Assembly (NCBI RefSeq): GCF_900102535.1
Contig: NZ_FNBP01000001.1
Coordinates: forward strand, 496,001-560,000
Length of the DNA: 64,000 bases
From: Sulfitobacter delicatus
GTDB taxonomy: Bacteria; Pseudomonadota; Alphaproteobacteria; Rhodobacterales; Rhodobacteraceae
Direction of reading: 5' to 3'
The notes below the pieces were generated by a model. It searched no databases and was not told the DNA's origin. It was given only the letters and a program-made list of their open reading frames with translations. Each line of letters begins with the position of its first letter. Position 1 is the stretch's first letter. Below are positions 45,650-54,568 of the stretch, in pieces. Made by a program: the position numbers and the translations under genes.

Positions 45650-47208
45650 GCGGGGAGGTCCTCGGGGGTTGGGCGGAAGGCGATGGCGTCGGCCAGCGTC
45701 ATGAAGCTGCGCTGCGCGAGGGCGAGCGTGTCTGGGAAATCGGTGCGGCAATGTGCGCCGCGGCTCTCGCGCCGGGCAAGGGCGGCGGCAGCGATCAGCG
45801 TAGCGGCGGCAGTCATGTTTTGCAGTTGGGTGCAATCGGGCTGTGCGGCTTCGATCTGCGCGATGTGGCGCAGAGCGGTTTGCAGGCCTTCGGCCTCGCG
45901 CAACACACCGACGTGGTCAGTCATTGTGCGGCGCAGCTGGGCGATCAGGTGTTCGTCCGGTGTTACACCTGGCGGCAGATCAGGCAAGGTCACCTCGGTT
46001 GCATCACTTGCGACACAATTTTCCAGCATGTCCAACGCCGCACGACGGGCAAAAACCAGCGCTTCGAGCAGCCCGTTCGAGGCCAGCCGGTTCGCGCCGT
46101 GCAAGCCGGTGGAGGAGGCCTCACCACAGACCCAGAGCCCGCCTAAGCTCGACCGTCCATGCGCATCGGTTGCCACGCCGCCCATGTGGTAATGCGCGGC
46201 GGCGGCGACGGGGATCGGCTGGGTCACAGGGTCGATGCCATTGCGCGCGCAGGCGGCGGCGACGGCGGGGTAGTCGATCAGCACCGCACCGCCCAAGGCC
46301 GTGCGGGTGTCGAGCATCGGGCGCAGCCCCGCTTGCGTTTGCGCAAAGATTGCGCGTGCCACGATGTCACGCGGGGCGAGTTCGGCCAGCGGGTGGAGGT
46401 CCGCCATAAAGCGCTGGCCCTCGCGGTTGACCAGATGCGCCCCCGCGCCGCGCAGGGCTTCGGTGGCGAGCGGGGCCGGGTCTTCGCCGCAGTCGATGGC
46501 GGTGGGGTGGAATTGGACGAACTCCGCATCCGCGATCAAGGCACCGGCGCGGGCGGCCATGCCGATTACTTGGCCCCGGATGCGGGCGGGATTGGTGGTC
46601 AGCGCATAAAGCCCGCCGGAGCCGCCGCCTGCCAATAAAACACCCGCGCCGCGCAGCATCACCGGCGCGGAGCCTTCGGGCCGCGCCAGTTCGACCGCGA
46701 CGCCGGAGACCGTTGTGCCGTCACTGTCCAAGCCGCAAGCGAGCACGCCTTCGAGGACTTGGATGGAGGGGGTCGCCCGCACCCGTTCGATCAGGGCGCG
46801 CATGATCTCTGCCCCAGCCTGATCGCCCTGCACTCGCACCACCCGCGCAAAACTATGCGCGGCCTCGCGGGCAAGGACATAGCCGCCGTCAGCGCCGCGA
46901 TCGAAAGCGGTGCCAAAATCGGTCAGGGCAAGGATATGCGCACGGGCTTCTTCGGTCACTGTCGCGGCCACGCGTGGCTCGACCGTGCCTGCGCCGGCGG
47001 CGATGGTGTCTTGGGCATGGGCGGCGGCGCTGTCGCTTTGGGCCATCGCTGCTGCCACGCCGCCTTGCGCCCAGGCGGAACTGGCGCCGGTGCCCAACTT
47101 ATCGGGCGAGATCAGCAACACCGGGAGCGGCGCGAGGCAAAGGGCGGCATAAAGCGCGCCGAGGCCCGCGCCGACGATGATGATCCTGCCGGTTGCGATC
47201 TCTTGCAC
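45646..47208 (-). CDS. nadB: L-aspartate oxidase
   Basis: FAD enzyme that oxidises L-aspartate to iminoaspartate for quinolinate synthesis. The FAD-binding fold IIVGAGLGALYAALCLA is at residues 9-25, the SAWAQGGVAAAM motif near 46, and the FVQFHPTAI and RYHMGGV-type (HYHMGGVATD) active-site motifs later. The product is 520 residues. It follows nadA by 12 bases in the nadA-nadB-nadC operon. Confidence 0.96.
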   Translation of the reverse strand: MQEIATGRIIIVGAGLGALYAALCLAPLPVLLISPDKLGTGASSAWAQGGVAAAMAQSDSAAAHAQDTIAAGAGTVEPRVAATVTEEARAHILALTDFGTAFDRGADGGYVLAREAAHSFARVVRVQGDQAGAEIMRALIERVRATPSIQVLEGVLACGLDSDGTTVSGVAVELARPEGSAPVMLRGAGVLLAGGGSGGLYALTTNPARIRGQVIGMAARAGALIADAEFVQFHPTAIDCGEDPAPLATEALRGAGAHLVNREGQRFMADLHPLAELAPRDIVARAIFAQTQAGLRPMLDTRTALGGAVLIDYPAVAAACARNGIDPVTQPIPVAAAAHYHMGGVATDAHGRSSLGGLWVCGEASSTGLHGANRLASNGLLEALVFARRAALDMLENCVASDATEVTLPDLPPGVTPDEHLIAQLRRTMTDHVGVLREAEGLQTALRHIAQIEAAQPDCTQLQNMTAAATLIAAAALARRESRGAHCRTDFPDTLALAQRSFMTLADAIAFRPTPEDLPA

Positions 47209-47220
47209 GGGGCGCGGCCC

Positions 47221-48273
47221 TTACAGGCCGAGGTCGCGGGAGAGGTCGATCATCCGCTGCACGGCCACGCGTGCCTTGCCCGCGACTTCAGCCTCAACCT
47301 CGACCGCGCCGGACATGGTGTGCAGCGACCAGAGCACCTTTTCCAGCGTGATCTTCTTCATATAGGGGCACATGTTGCAGGGACCGACGAAATCGACCTC
47401 GGGCAACTCATCCGCGATGTTCGACGCCATGGAGCATTCGGTGACCAGCATCGCCTTAGCCGGTTTCTCGCGGTGGACATAGTCCAGAATGCCGCTGGTA
47501 GAGCCTGAAAAGTCGGCTTCGGCCACCACATCGGGCGGGCATTCGGGATGCGCGATGATGCGGGTGTCGGGGTTCCATTCGCGATAGTCGGCGATGTCTT
47601 TGGCGGTGTAGCGTTCGTGCACGATGCAGGCGCCGTCCCACCAGACGATGCGCTTTTGCGGCACCTGTTTGGCGATGTTCTGGGCCAGATATTTGTCGGG
47701 CGTCATGATCACCGTGTCGCTCTCCATCGCCGCGACGATCTGCGCCGCGTTGGATGAGGTGCAGCAGATGTCAGACGCAGCTTTGACCTCGGCGGTGGTG
47801 TTCACATAGGTCACCACCGGCGCGCCGGGATATTGCGCGCGCATCTTGGCCACGCCCTCTGCGGTGATGCTTTCGGCCAGCGAACAGCCCGCTTCCATGT
47901 CCGGAATCAGCACGGTTTTCGACGGGTTCAGGATCTTTGAGGTTTCCGCCATGAAATGCACGCCGCATTGCACGATGACATCGGCCTCGACCTCTGTCGC
48001 CTTGATCGCCAATTGCAGGCTGTCGCCGACAAAATCCGCAATGCCGTGGTAGATGTCGGGCGTCATGTAATTATGCGCGAGGATCACCGCATTGCGCTCT
48101 TTCTTAAGCTTGTTGATCGCGGCGACATAGGGCGCATGGATGGCCCAATCGGGGGGCGAGACGACGCGGTCCATTTTCGCATAGAGATCGGCCATTTCGG
48201 CGGCCAGCGCGGGCGATGGCGCAAGGTCGTAGTGGCGCTCAAGCTCGCTGGGCGAAAAAATTTTATCACGCAT
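47221..48273 (-). CDS. nadA: Quinolinate synthase
   Basis: [4Fe-4S] enzyme that condenses iminoaspartate with dihydroxyacetone phosphate to quinolinate. The three cluster cysteines lie in [21 protein letters not shown] and [11 protein letters not shown]. The start at ATG 48273 ([15 protein letters not shown]) is chosen because GGAGGGGG lies eight bases upstream, rather than at 48306. The product is 350 residues. First gene of nadABC. Confidence 0.95.
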   Translation of the reverse strand: MRDKIFSPSELERHYDLAPSPALAAEMADLYAKMDRVVSPPDWAIHAPYVAAINKLKKERNAVILAHNYMTPDIYHGIADFVGDSLQLAIKATEVEADVIVQCGVHFMAETSKILNPSKTVLIPDMEAGCSLAESITAEGVAKMRAQYPGAPVVTYVNTTAEVKAASDICCTSSNAAQIVAAMESDTVIMTPDKYLAQNIAKQVPQKRIVWWDGACIVHERYTAKDIADYREWNPDTRIIAHPECPPDVVAEADFSGSTSGILDYVHREKPAKAMLVTECSMASNIADELPEVDFVGPCNMCPYMKKITLEKVLWSLHTMSGAVEVEAEVAGKARVAVQRMIDLSRDLGL

Positions 48274-48407
48274 GGTCGGTCCCCCTCCGGCCTTGGCGCG
48301 TGTCACGGCACCGCGCTGGACACCACACCCGGCGGGTTGGCCATAGACGACTGGGGGCGGGCGGGCAAGCCGATACCCTTTATGGCAAGGGCTCTACCCG
48401 GTGGCGG

Positions 48408-49280
48408 TCAAGTGAATTTGCGGAACAGGCGGGTCTGGTCGAACATATCTTCGAGCCGTTCTGCCCGGTCCTTGGTATCGGCCCAATTGATGTCCTGCAT
48501 GGAAGAGATGACGCTTTCCACCAGCAGCAGGGTCGCCGCCGCAGAGTCCCAAGCCGATGGCGCGACGATGCGGCTGGAGAAACAGATATCAGCAAGGCTG
48601 TGCACCGGCGAGCGCCATTGGTCGGTAAACAAGATGATTTTCGCCCCCCGCGCATGGGCCATTTCCGCGAGTTTCAGCGTGTTGTTCTCATAGCGACGCA
48701 CATCGAAGATCACGAAAACATCGCCTTCACCCACGTCCAACAGGTAGTGCGGCCATGCGTTGGAGGTCGATTGGATATGGGTCACTTTTGGGCGGATGAT
48801 CTGGGCGTGTAGAAACAGATATTCCGCCATCGTGTGTGTGATCCGCCCGCCAACGATGTAGAGCGGGTGCTTGGTGTCGGCGATCAGCGCACAGGCGCGG
48901 TCGAAGGTCTCGGGCTCGATCTGGCCCAGCGTGTGACGGATGTTGTCGATCACCGCATCGGTGAAGCGGTTGAGCACATGGCCCGAAGGCGCCCCCTCGG
49001 CCCAAGTGTCGTGTTTGGCGATGGGGTTCTTGGCTTTGGCTTTTAGCTCCTCGCGCAGCTCGTTCTGGAACTCCGGGTAGCCCTTGAACCCCAGCTTTTG
49101 CACCATCCGCGCCACGGTGGGCGTGGAGACATTGGCGTCCTTGGCGAGTGCGGTCAGCGGGCCGAGGCCGGAAGCCGGATAGTTTTCGAGAATCGAATGG
49201 GCCAACTGCCGCTCGGCGCGGGTCAAACGGTCCAGTTCCTGCTGGATGCGGTCGGAAATCGTCAGTGCAGGTTCAGCCAT
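48408..49280 (-). CDS. RpiR/MurR family transcriptional regulator
   Basis: A 290-residue regulator with an N-terminal RpiR-type helix-turn-helix (about residues 10-75; LTALAKDANVSTPTVARMVQ) and a C-terminal SIS domain (about 125-270; LYIVGGRITHTMAEYLF) that in relatives binds sugar phosphates. The start at ATG 49280 follows GAGAGG. It is divergent from the TRAP/gamma-glutamylation operon across a 119-base AT-rich gap, so it probably controls that operon. The effector is unknown. Confidence 0.88.
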   Translation of the reverse strand: MAEPALTISDRIQQELDRLTRAERQLAHSILENYPASGLGPLTALAKDANVSTPTVARMVQKLGFKGYPEFQNELREELKAKAKNPIAKHDTWAEGAPSGHVLNRFTDAVIDNIRHTLGQIEPETFDRACALIADTKHPLYIVGGRITHTMAEYLFLHAQIIRPKVTHIQSTSNAWPHYLLDVGEGDVFVIFDVRRYENNTLKLAEMAHARGAKIILFTDQWRSPVHSLADICFSSRIVAPSAWDSAAATLLLVESVISSMQDINWADTKDRAERLEDMFDQTRLFRKFT

Positions 49281-49327
49281 GCGCGCCTCTCTTTTGACGA
49301 GTAATAGCACAAACTGCGAGAGGGTGT

Positions 49328-49357
49328 AATAAATCCGACATAATTTTGTTGACAGAG
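49328..49357. promoter_or_regulatory. AT-rich promoter/operator region between the RpiR regulator and the amidohydrolase operon
   Basis: This stretch has TGTAATAAATCCGACA (an imperfect TGT-N10-ACA palindrome) followed by TTGACA at 49349-49354, which looks like a -35 element for the rightward operon; a convincing -10 was not found. RpiR-family operators are often such AT-rich TGT...ACA palindromes. Confidence 0.35.
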
Positions 49358-49399
49358 GCGACTGTCCGCATGAGGTTCGATGCAGCGAAGGGGGATAGG

Positions 49400-50167
49400 G
49401 TGTCAGAAACAAGCGACGCAATGCAGGAGGCCGTTGAGGTGATCAACGCAGGCGCCAAGGCGTCGGTGGTGCTTGTCTGTGAGCATGCGTCGCGCGACAT
49501 TCCTGCGCAGTTTGAGGGTCTTGGCCTCGCTGCGGCTGCGCGCGAAAGCCATGTCGCATGGGACCCGGGCGCGCTGAGCGTTGCGCGAAAGATGTCGGAT
49601 GAGCTGGATGCGGTGTTGGTTGCAGGTCGCGTGTCGCGGCTGGTTTACGACTGTAACCGTCCGCCCGAAGCGCTCGGTGCGATGCCTGCGCAAAGCGAGA
49701 TTTTCGCGATCCCCGGCAATGCGGCGCTCGACGATGCGGCCCGTGCGGACCGGGTAAAGCGCTACTACGAGCCGTTCCGCGCCACGCTTGCCGCTACGAT
49801 CACGCGGGTTGCCTCGCCGGTTATTGTCACCGTGCATAGTTTCACGCCCATTTATCACGGCGAGCCGCGCAGTGTGGAGATCGGTATTCTCCATGACAGC
49901 GACACGCGCTTGGCCGATGCGATGCTCGCCACAGCGGCGGATCACACCAAGCTGAAGGTCGAGCGCAATGAACCCTACGGTCCGCAAGATGGCGTAACCC
50001 ATACCCTGAAAGAACATGGTTTGGTGCATGGCCATCCGCATGTCATGCTGGAAATCCGCAATGATCTGATCACGACTGAGGCTGAACAGCAGCAGATGGG
50101 CGCGATGATCAGCGATTGGCTGCGTGTCGCCCTTGCGCGGCCCGAAATGAAGGACGCCAGACCATGA
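49400..50167 (+). CDS. N-formylglutamate amidohydrolase family protein
   Basis: Zinc amidohydrolase of the HutG2/N-formylglutamate deformylase family, 255 residues. Family motifs: VLVCEHASRDIPAQF near residue 24 (metal-binding E-H), YDCNRPPEA, VTVHSFTPIYHG and the NEPYGPQDGVTHTL stretch. No histidine-utilisation gene lies nearby; the context is a TRAP transporter plus a glutamine-synthetase-like ligase, so a gamma-glutamyl or other N-acyl-glutamate product is a plausible substrate. The start is set at GTG 49400 after GGGGGAT. An in-frame TTG at 49346 lies in the promoter. It overlaps dctQ by four bases. Confidence 0.8.
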   Translation: MSETSDAMQEAVEVINAGAKASVVLVCEHASRDIPAQFEGLGLAAAARESHVAWDPGALSVARKMSDELDAVLVAGRVSRLVYDCNRPPEALGAMPAQSEIFAIPGNAALDDAARADRVKRYYEPFRATLAATITRVASPVIVTVHSFTPIYHGEPRSVEIGILHDSDTRLADAMLATAADHTKLKVERNEPYGPQDGVTHTLKEHGLVHGHPHVMLEIRNDLITTEAEQQQMGAMISDWLRVALARPEMKDARP

Positions 50168-50730
50168 GATTCCTGCGCGGCTATATCCGGCGCATTGACG
50201 CGATGAACCGGCGGATCGGGCGGGTGATGATGTATGGCATTTTTGTCCTGATGGGGGTGCTTTTGTGGTCCACCGTCAGCAAGGCATTCTTTGTCCCCTC
50301 GCTCTGGACACTGGAAATGGCGCAATTTGTGATGGTGGGCTATTATATCTTGGGCGGGCCCTATTCGCTTCAGCTTGGCTCGAACGTGCGGATGGATCTG
50401 CTTTATGGCGATTGGTCACTGCGCCGGAAGGCGTGGTTTGATCTCTTCACCGTCTGTTTCCTGATCTTCTATCTCTGCGTGCTGCTCTATGGCGCGGTCA
50501 GTTCCACCGCCTATTCGCTGGGCTATTGGGGGACCGAGCCGTTCAGCTTCTTTGGAGGGCTGGTCACCGGCGCGGAAGAGATTGGTCATATGGAGCAATC
50601 CAGTTCCGCGTGGCGGCCCTACCTTTGGCCCATCAAAGTCGTGATGATCGTCGGTTTTGTGCTGATGCTGCTGCAATGTCTGTCCGAGCTCGCCAAAGAC
50701 GTGCTGCGGCTTAAGGGTGAGGCCATTTGA
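50164..50730 (+). CDS. dctQ: TRAP transporter small permease (DctQ)
   Basis: Small four-helix membrane subunit of a tripartite ATP-independent periplasmic transporter, 188 residues; hydrophobic segments lie at about residues 18-38, 48-65, 90-112 and 155-178. The start at ATG 50164 (MRFLRGYIRRIDAMNRR) overlaps the amidohydrolase stop by four bases. It pairs with the large permease downstream (one-base overlap). Confidence 0.9.
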   Translation: MRFLRGYIRRIDAMNRRIGRVMMYGIFVLMGVLLWSTVSKAFFVPSLWTLEMAQFVMVGYYILGGPYSLQLGSNVRMDLLYGDWSLRRKAWFDLFTVCFLIFYLCVLLYGAVSSTAYSLGYWGTEPFSFFGGLVTGAEEIGHMEQSSSAWRPYLWPIKVVMIVGFVLMLLQCLSELAKDVLRLKGEAI

Positions 50731-52055
50731 TGTCCTATGAAATGATCGCGACATTGATGTTCTCGTCGATGATGCTGATGCTGCTGACCGGCCAGCGGGT
50801 CTTTGGGGCGATCGGCTTTATCGCCGTGGTCTCGGCGCTGCTGCTTTGGGGTGACAAGGGCGGCTATGACATCGGTTTTGCCGCCGCGATGAAGCTGATG
50901 AAATGGTATCCGCTGCTGACCCTGCCGATGTTCATTTTCATGGGCTATGTGCTGAGCGAGAGCCGCATTGCCGATGACCTGTATAAGATGTTCCACGTCT
51001 GGATGGGCGGCGTGCGCGGCGGGCTTGCGATTGGCACGATTGGTCTGATGGTGCTGATCTCGGCGATGAATGGGCTCAGCGTCGCCGGCATGGCGATTGG
51101 CTCGACGATTGCTTTGCCGGAACTGCTGAAACGTGGCTATGACAAGAGGATGGTGACCGGGGTGATCCAAGCGGGGTCAAGCCTCGGCATCCTCGTGCCG
51201 CCCTCGGTCGTGCTGGTGCTTTACGCGATGATCGCGCGCCAGCCGGTGGGGCAGTTGTGGCTCGCGGGTGTGGTGCCGGGTCTGATGATGGCCTCGATGT
51301 TCATCGCCTATATCGTGATCCGCTGCTGGAAAAACCCGGACCTTGGCCCGGTTCTGCCTGCTGCGGACCGCGACATCCCCCGCGCCGAAAAGCTGCGCCT
51401 GCTGCGCGCGGGCATCCTGCCGCTGGTGATCTTTGCTGTGATGATGGTGCCCTTCGTGAACGGCTGGACCAGCCTTGTCGAAAGCTCGGCCATCGGCGCG
51501 GCGGCGGCTTTCATCGCCGCAGTGCTGAAGGGCCGAATGACGCGCACGGTCTTCGAGAACTCAGTGCGCAACACGCTGGGGATCACCTGCATGTTCATGT
51601 GGATCATTCTCGCAGCACTTGCCTTTGGCGCGGTCTTTGACGGGCTGGGCGCGGTGAAGGCGATTGAGAGCCTGTTTACCGAGAAGATGGGCCTCAGCCC
51701 CTGGATGATCCTGATCCTGATGCAGCTCAGCTTCATTCTCATGGGCACCTTCCTTGACGATACCGCGATGCTGGTGATCGTGGCGCCGCTCTACGTGCCT
51801 TTGGTCGGTGCGCTTGGCTTTGATCTGATCTGGTACGGTATCCTCTACACGATCACCACGCAGATCGCCTATATGACGCCGCCCTTCGGCTATAACCTCT
51901 TCCTGATGCGCGCCATGGCCCCGCCAGAGATCACGCTGCGCGACATCTATGCCTCGATCACGCCCTTCGTGCTGGTGATGGTCTTGGCGCTGATACTTGT
52001 CATGGTCTTCCCACAGATCGCGACATGGCTGCCCGATTACATCTACGACAAATAA
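50730..52055 (+). CDS. dctM: TRAP transporter large permease (DctM)
   Basis: Twelve-helix-type DctM subunit that carries substrate with a sodium gradient; 441 residues and strongly hydrophobic throughout. Family features: GQRVFGAIGF at the start, PMFIFMGYVLSES, VTGVIQAGSSLGILVPPSVVLVLY and the late DDTAMLVIVAPLYVPL and YMTPPFGYNLFLMRA stretches. ATG 50730 (TGATG with dctQ) is used rather than the TTG one codon upstream. Confidence 0.95.
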   Translation: MSYEMIATLMFSSMMLMLLTGQRVFGAIGFIAVVSALLLWGDKGGYDIGFAAAMKLMKWYPLLTLPMFIFMGYVLSESRIADDLYKMFHVWMGGVRGGLAIGTIGLMVLISAMNGLSVAGMAIGSTIALPELLKRGYDKRMVTGVIQAGSSLGILVPPSVVLVLYAMIARQPVGQLWLAGVVPGLMMASMFIAYIVIRCWKNPDLGPVLPAADRDIPRAEKLRLLRAGILPLVIFAVMMVPFVNGWTSLVESSAIGAAAAFIAAVLKGRMTRTVFENSVRNTLGITCMFMWIILAALAFGAVFDGLGAVKAIESLFTEKMGLSPWMILILMQLSFILMGTFLDDTAMLVIVAPLYVPLVGALGFDLIWYGILYTITTQIAYMTPPFGYNLFLMRAMAPPEITLRDIYASITPFVLVMVLALILVMVFPQIATWLPDYIYDK

Positions 52056-52104
52056 CAACGAGAGCCGCGCAAAGACGGCCTGATTTTCAACAAAGGAGAG
52101 ACCT

Positions 52105-53142
52105 ATGACCACTCGCAGAAAGTTCTTATCCGGGGCCGCCGTAGCCGCCCCAGCGGCGCTGGCCGCACCGTCCATCGTCCACGCCCAAGCGCCGATCAAA
52201 TGGCGCATGCAGACCTATGCGGGCGCTGCACTGGGTGAGCAGGTAACCAAACCTGCCGTCGATTACATCAACGCCGCCGCCAATGGCGAGATGGAGATCG
52301 AGCTCTTCTACGCCGACCAGATCGTCCCCACCGGCGAACTGTTCCAAGCCATGCAGCGCGGCACCATCGACATGGTGCATTCCGATGACGATAGCATGGC
52401 CTCGCCGACGCCGTTGCAGCAGTTCGGCGGCTACTTCCCCTTTGCCACCAAGCACATCCTCGACGTGCCGGTGCTGTTCAATCAGTATGGCCTCGCGGAG
52501 ATCTGGAAAGAAGAATACGCCAAGGTTGGGGTCGAATGGCTGTCGGCTGCGGGTCAAGACCCCTGTAACTTCAACACCACCAAAGAGATCAAGTCGGTCG
52601 CCGATCTGGACGGTCTGAAGCTCTATACCTTCCCCACCGCGGGCCGCTTCTTGTCGAAGTTCGGCGTGGTGCCGGTGAACATCCCCTACGAGGACGCCGA
52701 AGTGGCCGTGCAAACCGGCGAGTTGGACGGTATGGCTTGGTCAGGCATTACCGAAGACTACACCGTGGGCTGGGCCGATGTGACGGACTACTTCCTGACC
52801 AACAACATCTCGGGCGCGTGGATCGGCAGCTTCTTCGTCAACCAGCAGCAGTGGGCCGATCTGCCGGATCACCTCAAGCAACTGGTCATGGCGGGTATCG
52901 AAGCGGGCCACACATACCGCAACCAGTGGTACTGGGGCGGCGAGGCGCGTCTGCGGGCGCAGGGTGACAAGCTCAAGCTCAGCACCGTGCCTGCGGATGA
53001 ATGGGCCGAGGTCGAAGATGCGGCCAAGGAGTTCTGGACCGAGATCGCCGAGGAAGGCGAAGTGCACAGCAAGATCGTGCAGATCTTCCGCGACTATAAC
53101 GAGGTCATCAACAAAGCCGGTCCGCCCTATACCAACGGCTGA
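52105..53142 (+). CDS. dctP: TRAP transporter substrate-binding protein (DctP family)
   Basis: Periplasmic binding protein of 345 residues. The N-terminus TTRRKFLSG with AAAVAAPAALAA-type core and AQA cleavage near residue 28 is a twin-arginine (Tat) signal. In most TRAP binding proteins the strand GLK(I/L)R supplies an arginine that clamps a carboxylate; here residues 170-175 read GLKLYT, so Tyr174 replaces it. An acidic run HSDDDS is at 92-97. This suggests a neutral or cationic substrate. It is preceded by AAGGAGAG and followed by a strong hairpin. Confidence 0.92.
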   Translation: MTTRRKFLSGAAVAAPAALAAPSIVHAQAPIKWRMQTYAGAALGEQVTKPAVDYINAAANGEMEIELFYADQIVPTGELFQAMQRGTIDMVHSDDDSMASPTPLQQFGGYFPFATKHILDVPVLFNQYGLAEIWKEEYAKVGVEWLSAAGQDPCNFNTTKEIKSVADLDGLKLYTFPTAGRFLSKFGVVPVNIPYEDAEVAVQTGELDGMAWSGITEDYTVGWADVTDYFLTNNISGAWIGSFFVNQQQWADLPDHLKQLVMAGIEAGHTYRNQWYWGGEARLRAQGDKLKLSTVPADEWAEVEDAAKEFWTEIAEEGEVHSKIVQIFRDYNEVINKAGPPYTNG

Positions 53143-53152
53143 ACCGACAACC

Positions 53153-53175
53153 GGGGGCGCGCAACCCGCGCCCCC
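53153..53175 (+). promoter_or_regulatory. Intercistronic hairpin between dctP and the GS-like gene
   Basis: A perfect 9-bp GC stem GGGGGCGCG / CGCGCCCCC (53153-53161, 53167-53175) with a five-base loop, followed by TTATCTTTT. It may be a partial terminator or an RNA-stabilising structure that raises binding-protein mRNA over the downstream enzymes. Confidence 0.7.
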
Positions 53176-53201
53176 GCCTTATCTTTTGAAGTGGACTGAA
53201 C

Positions 53202-54566
53202 ATGCCCGGCACCCTGACATTCGATGCGCTGAAGAAAATGGTCAAAGACGGCTCGGTGGATACCGTTCTTGCCTGCCTTGTGGACATGCAGGGCCGCTTG
53301 ATGGGCAAACGCTTTCACGCCGTGAATTTTGTCGAGACCTCTTACAAAGAGACCCATTGCTGCAATTACCTGCTGGCGACGGACCTTGTGATGTCCACGC
53401 CCGAGGGCTTTGCCTCGACCTCATGGGAGACGGGCTATGGCGATTATGTCATGCAGCCCGACCTTGAGACGATCCGCCCGGTGCCGTGGCTTGAGGGTAC
53501 GGTGATGGTGCTTTGCGATGTGCTTGACCACGACACCCATGCCCCAGTCCCTCACTCCCCTCGCGCCATGCTGAAGAAACAGATCGCCCGGCTGAAAGAC
53601 TTGGGTTTCGACGCCATGATGGCGACCGAGTTGGAGTTTTTCCTCTTTGAGCAAAGCTTCGACACGATCCGCAAAGGCGGCTACCGCGAGTTGACGCCGA
53701 TCAGCGGCTACAACGAAGATTACAATATCTTCCAGACCACCAAGGAAGAGAACGTGATGCGCCCCCTGCGCAACCATCTCTTTGCCGCCGGTCTGCCGAT
53801 TGAGAATACCAAGGGCGAGGCCGAAGCGGGGCAGGAAGAGCTTAACATCCGCTATTCGCAGGCGCTGGATTGCGCCGATTACCACACGATTGCCAAACAT
53901 GCGGTCAAGGAGATCGCTTGGCAGCAGGGCCATGCCGCGAGCTTCCTGCCCAAGTGGGACAAGGACCGTGTCGGCTCGTCGAGCCATGTGCACCAGTCGC
54001 TGTGGAAAGACGGCAAACCGATGTTTGTCGATGCCGACGATGACTTGGGCATGTCCGATTTGATGCGGCACTATATGGCGGGTTTGATCGCCTATGCGCC
54101 GGAATATACCTATTTCCTCGCGCCCTATATCAACAGCTACAAACGCTTCGCCAAAGGCACCTTTGCCCCCACCAAAACCGTCTGGTCCGTGGACAACCGC
54201 ACCGCGGGTTTCCGGCTTTGTGGGGCGGGCACCAAGGGCGTGCGTGTCGAATGCCGTATTGGCGGATCGGACTTGAACCCCTATCTGGCGCAGACGGTCA
54301 TACTGGCCGCTGGGATCAAGGGGATCGAAGACAAGATGAAACTCGACCCGCCGACGCGCGGTGATGCTTACGGCGAAAGCAAGGCGGTCGACATCCCCCA
54401 GACCCTGCGGGCAGCGACCGAGACCCTGCGCGGCTCGACCTTCTTGCGCGAGGTGCTGGGCGACGATGTAGTGACCCATTACTGCCGCGCGGCGGAATGG
54501 GAACAGGAAGAATATGACCGGGTGGTGACCGACTGGGAAATCGCCCGTGGCTTTGAAAGGGCCTGA
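53202..54566 (+). CDS. Glutamine synthetase family ligase (GlnT/PuuA-like gamma-glutamyl ligase)
   Basis: A 454-residue glutamine-synthetase-fold ATP-dependent ligase. Catalytic motifs: ATELEFFLFE near residue 142, GEAEAGQEELNIRY near 206, GSSSHVHQSLW near 263, NRTAGFRL and VRVECRIGGSDLNPYLA. The DGSS motif that forms the ammonium site of GlnA is replaced by STSWETGYGD at residues 72-81, as in GlnT/gamma-glutamylmethylamide synthetases. It therefore probably joins the gamma-carboxyl of glutamate to an amine. The gene ends two bases before an aldehyde dehydrogenase. The amine is unknown. Confidence 0.88.
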   Translation: MPGTLTFDALKKMVKDGSVDTVLACLVDMQGRLMGKRFHAVNFVETSYKETHCCNYLLATDLVMSTPEGFASTSWETGYGDYVMQPDLETIRPVPWLEGTVMVLCDVLDHDTHAPVPHSPRAMLKKQIARLKDLGFDAMMATELEFFLFEQSFDTIRKGGYRELTPISGYNEDYNIFQTTKEENVMRPLRNHLFAAGLPIENTKGEAEAGQEELNIRYSQALDCADYHTIAKHAVKEIAWQQGHAASFLPKWDKDRVGSSSHVHQSLWKDGKPMFVDADDDLGMSDLMRHYMAGLIAYAPEYTYFLAPYINSYKRFAKGTFAPTKTVWSVDNRTAGFRLCGAGTKGVRVECRIGGSDLNPYLAQTVILAAGIKGIEDKMKLDPPTRGDAYGESKAVDIPQTLRAATETLRGSTFLREVLGDDVVTHYCRAAEWEQEEYDRVVTDWEIARGFERA

Positions 54567-54568
54567 GT

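Noticed and set aside
49346-49399. Upstream TTG start of the amidohydrolase gene
   Set aside because: The TTG is part of a TTGACA promoter-like element, and the extra residues are not conserved-looking; GTG 49400 has a ribosome-binding site.
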